DNA of 6,363 bases from the NCBI GenBank assembly GCA_021803885.1, contig JAJZKY010000281.1, forward strand, positions 1 to 6,363. Direction: 5' to 3'. Below are positions 5,148 through 6,363 of the stretch, in pieces (position 1 is the first letter of the stretch; every line of letters begins with the position of its first letter). This stretch comes from Planctomycetota bacterium (GTDB taxonomy: Bacteria > Planctomycetota > Phycisphaerae > WQYP01 > JAJZKY01). Made by a program: the position numbers and the translations under genes. Below the pieces are notes generated by a model. It saw only the letters and a list, made by a program, of their open reading frames with translations, searched no databases and was not told the DNA's origin.

Positions 5148-6363
5148 TTATGGCTGTTTGACAAATTCCACCCGCCGGTTATCGGCCCGTCCGGCCGCGG
5201 TATCGTTGGAGCCGATGGGGTTGGCGGCGCCGAAGCCTTGGGCGGTCAAGCGCCCGGCATCAATGCCGAACTGCGATACCAGCACCGATAGAACTGCCTG
5301 GGCGCGGGCCTCCGAAAGCTGGAGGTTAGATTGGGCGCTGCCGATCGAGTCGGTATAGCCGTCGATTTCCAGCTTCAGCGCGGGATCGGCCATCAATCCA
5401 TCGGCCACCTGACGGATGACGGGCGCCGAGCTGGGTTTTAAAATGGCGCTGCCGGTGTCGAAATGTATGCCATGGGTGACATACTTGCCGCTCGCTATGG
5501 CGCTGGCAAAATCCGGCGCCGATTCCGCCAGCCGCACCCGGCGCAAACCGATCGGCGCCTTATCCGGGCCGGGTGTGGCTTCCACCAGCAGGTGGGTAAT
5601 GGCCGGCAATTGGATTTGGTTCACATCGGTGATCCGGGTTCCATTCACATACGCCCGCAGCCGTCCGTTCTGAATCCACAAATCCAGCTTCACCGGCTGG
5701 GAGAAATCCATATTCGAAATCGTCTGATCGGTGAGCCGGTCCGCTTTGGGGCCGCTCACATCCACTTCCAAAGTCTTTTGCCCCGGCGCGCTGGTCAGAT
5801 ATGCGGCCAGCGCGGTGCTGCCATCGGCGGTATGAAATTCGAGATCGGCTTGCGACATGTTTTCCTTGACCGCGAATTTGAAGGTCGTCTGCAGCGTAAA
5901 ATTGGCGGGCATGGTCAGCCGGGGCGAAGTCAATTGCGTGTTCATTAAATCCAATTGCCGCAGCTTCTTGCCCAGCATCAGCGTCACCGCATCGCCGCGC
6001 GCCTTCCAGTGCGGGGGCGGCTCATCGGGCGCCATATCGGTGAAATCGTCATAAAAAAGCGTTTTGTCGCCGGGCACGAAATCAATCGTTACGGCGGTCA
6101 GGTTGGGTTGCGCCGCGGGCGGGTTCGCGCCGGCGCCCGGAACGGGCGCGGCTGCATTTGCCGGCGCGGGGCTGCCGCCGGGGGCGGGGCCGGCCGGCGG
6201 GGGCGCCGCGCTGGCGGGCTGAAAGTTCCGCAGCGCCCGTGTCATCTCTCCCGCCAGCCGGTCCAGCGCCTTGCGCGTGGCTTCGCCCAATGCCGAGTTC
6301 TGAAAGCCGGCGCTCTGCATGTTGATTGTTCCGTAGTTGCTGCTGTCGAGGTTGGGGTCCAAG
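5148..6363 (-). CDS. OmpA-domain protein with CsgG-like tail and LamG-like region (N-terminus outside window)
   Basis: The frame is open to the right edge, so the true start lies outside; a TTG at 6362 is not a believable start. Of 404 visible residues, about 10-46 (YGTINMQSAGFQNSALGEATRKALDRL...) resemble the C-terminal end of CsgG/HfaB-type lipoproteins (LGxATRxAxD). A Pro/Ala/Gly linker spans 49-87. Residues about 88-280 form a beta-rich region (LFYDDFTDMAPDEPPPHWKA...) like LamG/concanavalin-type modules. Residues 293-404 are a complete OmpA C-terminal domain: HFDTGSAIL, GYTD, LSEARA, GFG and NRRVE. D338 and R353 are 15 residues apart, as are the two diaminopimelate-contacting residues of E. 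coli OmpA, so peptidoglycan binding is well supported. The protein is expected in the periplasm or outer membrane, tethered to the wall. Stop TAA at 5150-5148. Confidence 0.9.
   Translation of the reverse strand, partial: LDPNLDSSNYGTINMQSAGFQNSALGEATRKALDRLAGEMTRALRNFQPASAAPPPAGPAPGGSPAPANAAAPVPGAGANPPAAQPNLTAVTIDFVPGDKTLFYDDFTDMAPDEPPPHWKARGDAVTLMLGKKLRQLDLMNTQLTSPRLTMPANFTLQTTFKFAVKENMSQADLEFHTADGSTALAAYLTSAPGQKTLEVDVSGPKADRLTDQTISNMDFSQPVKLDLWIQNGRLRAYVNGTRITDVNQIQLPAITHLLVEATPGPDKAPIGLRRVRLAESAPDFASAIASGKYVTHGIHFDTGSAILKPSSAPVIRQVADGLMADPALKLEIDGYTDSIGSAQSNLQLSEARAQAVLSVLVSQFGIDAGRLTAQGFGAANPIGSNDTAAGRADNRRVEFVKQP

Noticed and set aside
6360..6362. TTG start of the OmpA-type protein at the window edge
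   Set aside because: No upstream sequence is visible, no signal peptide follows, and the first residues look like the tail of a domain; the gene must begin outside the window.

Overview
The window is a GC-rich bacterial segment in which every supportable gene lies on the minus strand. Transcription therefore runs from the right end of the window (position 6363) to the left. Seven genes are confidently read (two cut by the window edges), plus one short ORF that appears to be a partial duplicate of its neighbour. Spacing is tight throughout, with gaps of 4 to about 60 nt and one stop codon sitting just next to a Shine-Dalgarno (SD) sequence, so the cluster looks like a single operon. No RNA gene, insertion sequence, CRISPR array or convincing terminator was seen. 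The protein style (Ala/Pro/Gly-rich exported proteins, OmpA-type peptidoglycan anchor, Ig/IPT-like domains, YkgJ-like Cys protein) suggests a Gram-negative, possibly Acidobacteria-like organism. That placement is an impression, not a demonstration.

Layout in transcription order. (1) 5148-6363: the C-terminal part of a protein whose first visible residues resemble the tail of CsgG-type lipoproteins, followed by a Pro/Ala linker, a beta-rich LamG-like region and a complete OmpA peptidoglycan-binding domain. (2) 3559-5085: a 508-residue secreted multidomain protein with Ig-like beta regions, a Tyr/His/Pro segment, an Arg/Gln-rich helix and a Gly linker. (3) 2838-3554: a secreted 238-residue protein with a Pro-rich linker and a Cys-containing beta-rich domain. 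(4) 2670-2822: a 50-codon ORF whose signal peptide copies that of gene 3. (5) 2295-2615: a small basic protein ending in ten tetrapeptides with Lys at every fourth residue. (6) 1104-2252: a probably cytoplasmic Cys-rich protein resembling YkgJ-like metal/Fe-S-binding proteins, with a possible winged-helix tail. (7) 305-1099: a lipoprotein. (8) 1-264: the start of another secreted protein, cut by the window edge.

Taken together, the cluster joins a peptidoglycan-anchored protein, a lipoprotein, and at least three exported proteins to one Cys-cluster protein. A reasonable but unproven reading is a cell-surface assembly or secretion locus, possibly using a CsgG-like outer-membrane channel, with the Cys-rich protein as a modifying or metal-dependent partner. 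None of the individual proteins apart from the OmpA domain can be given a firm function from sequence alone.
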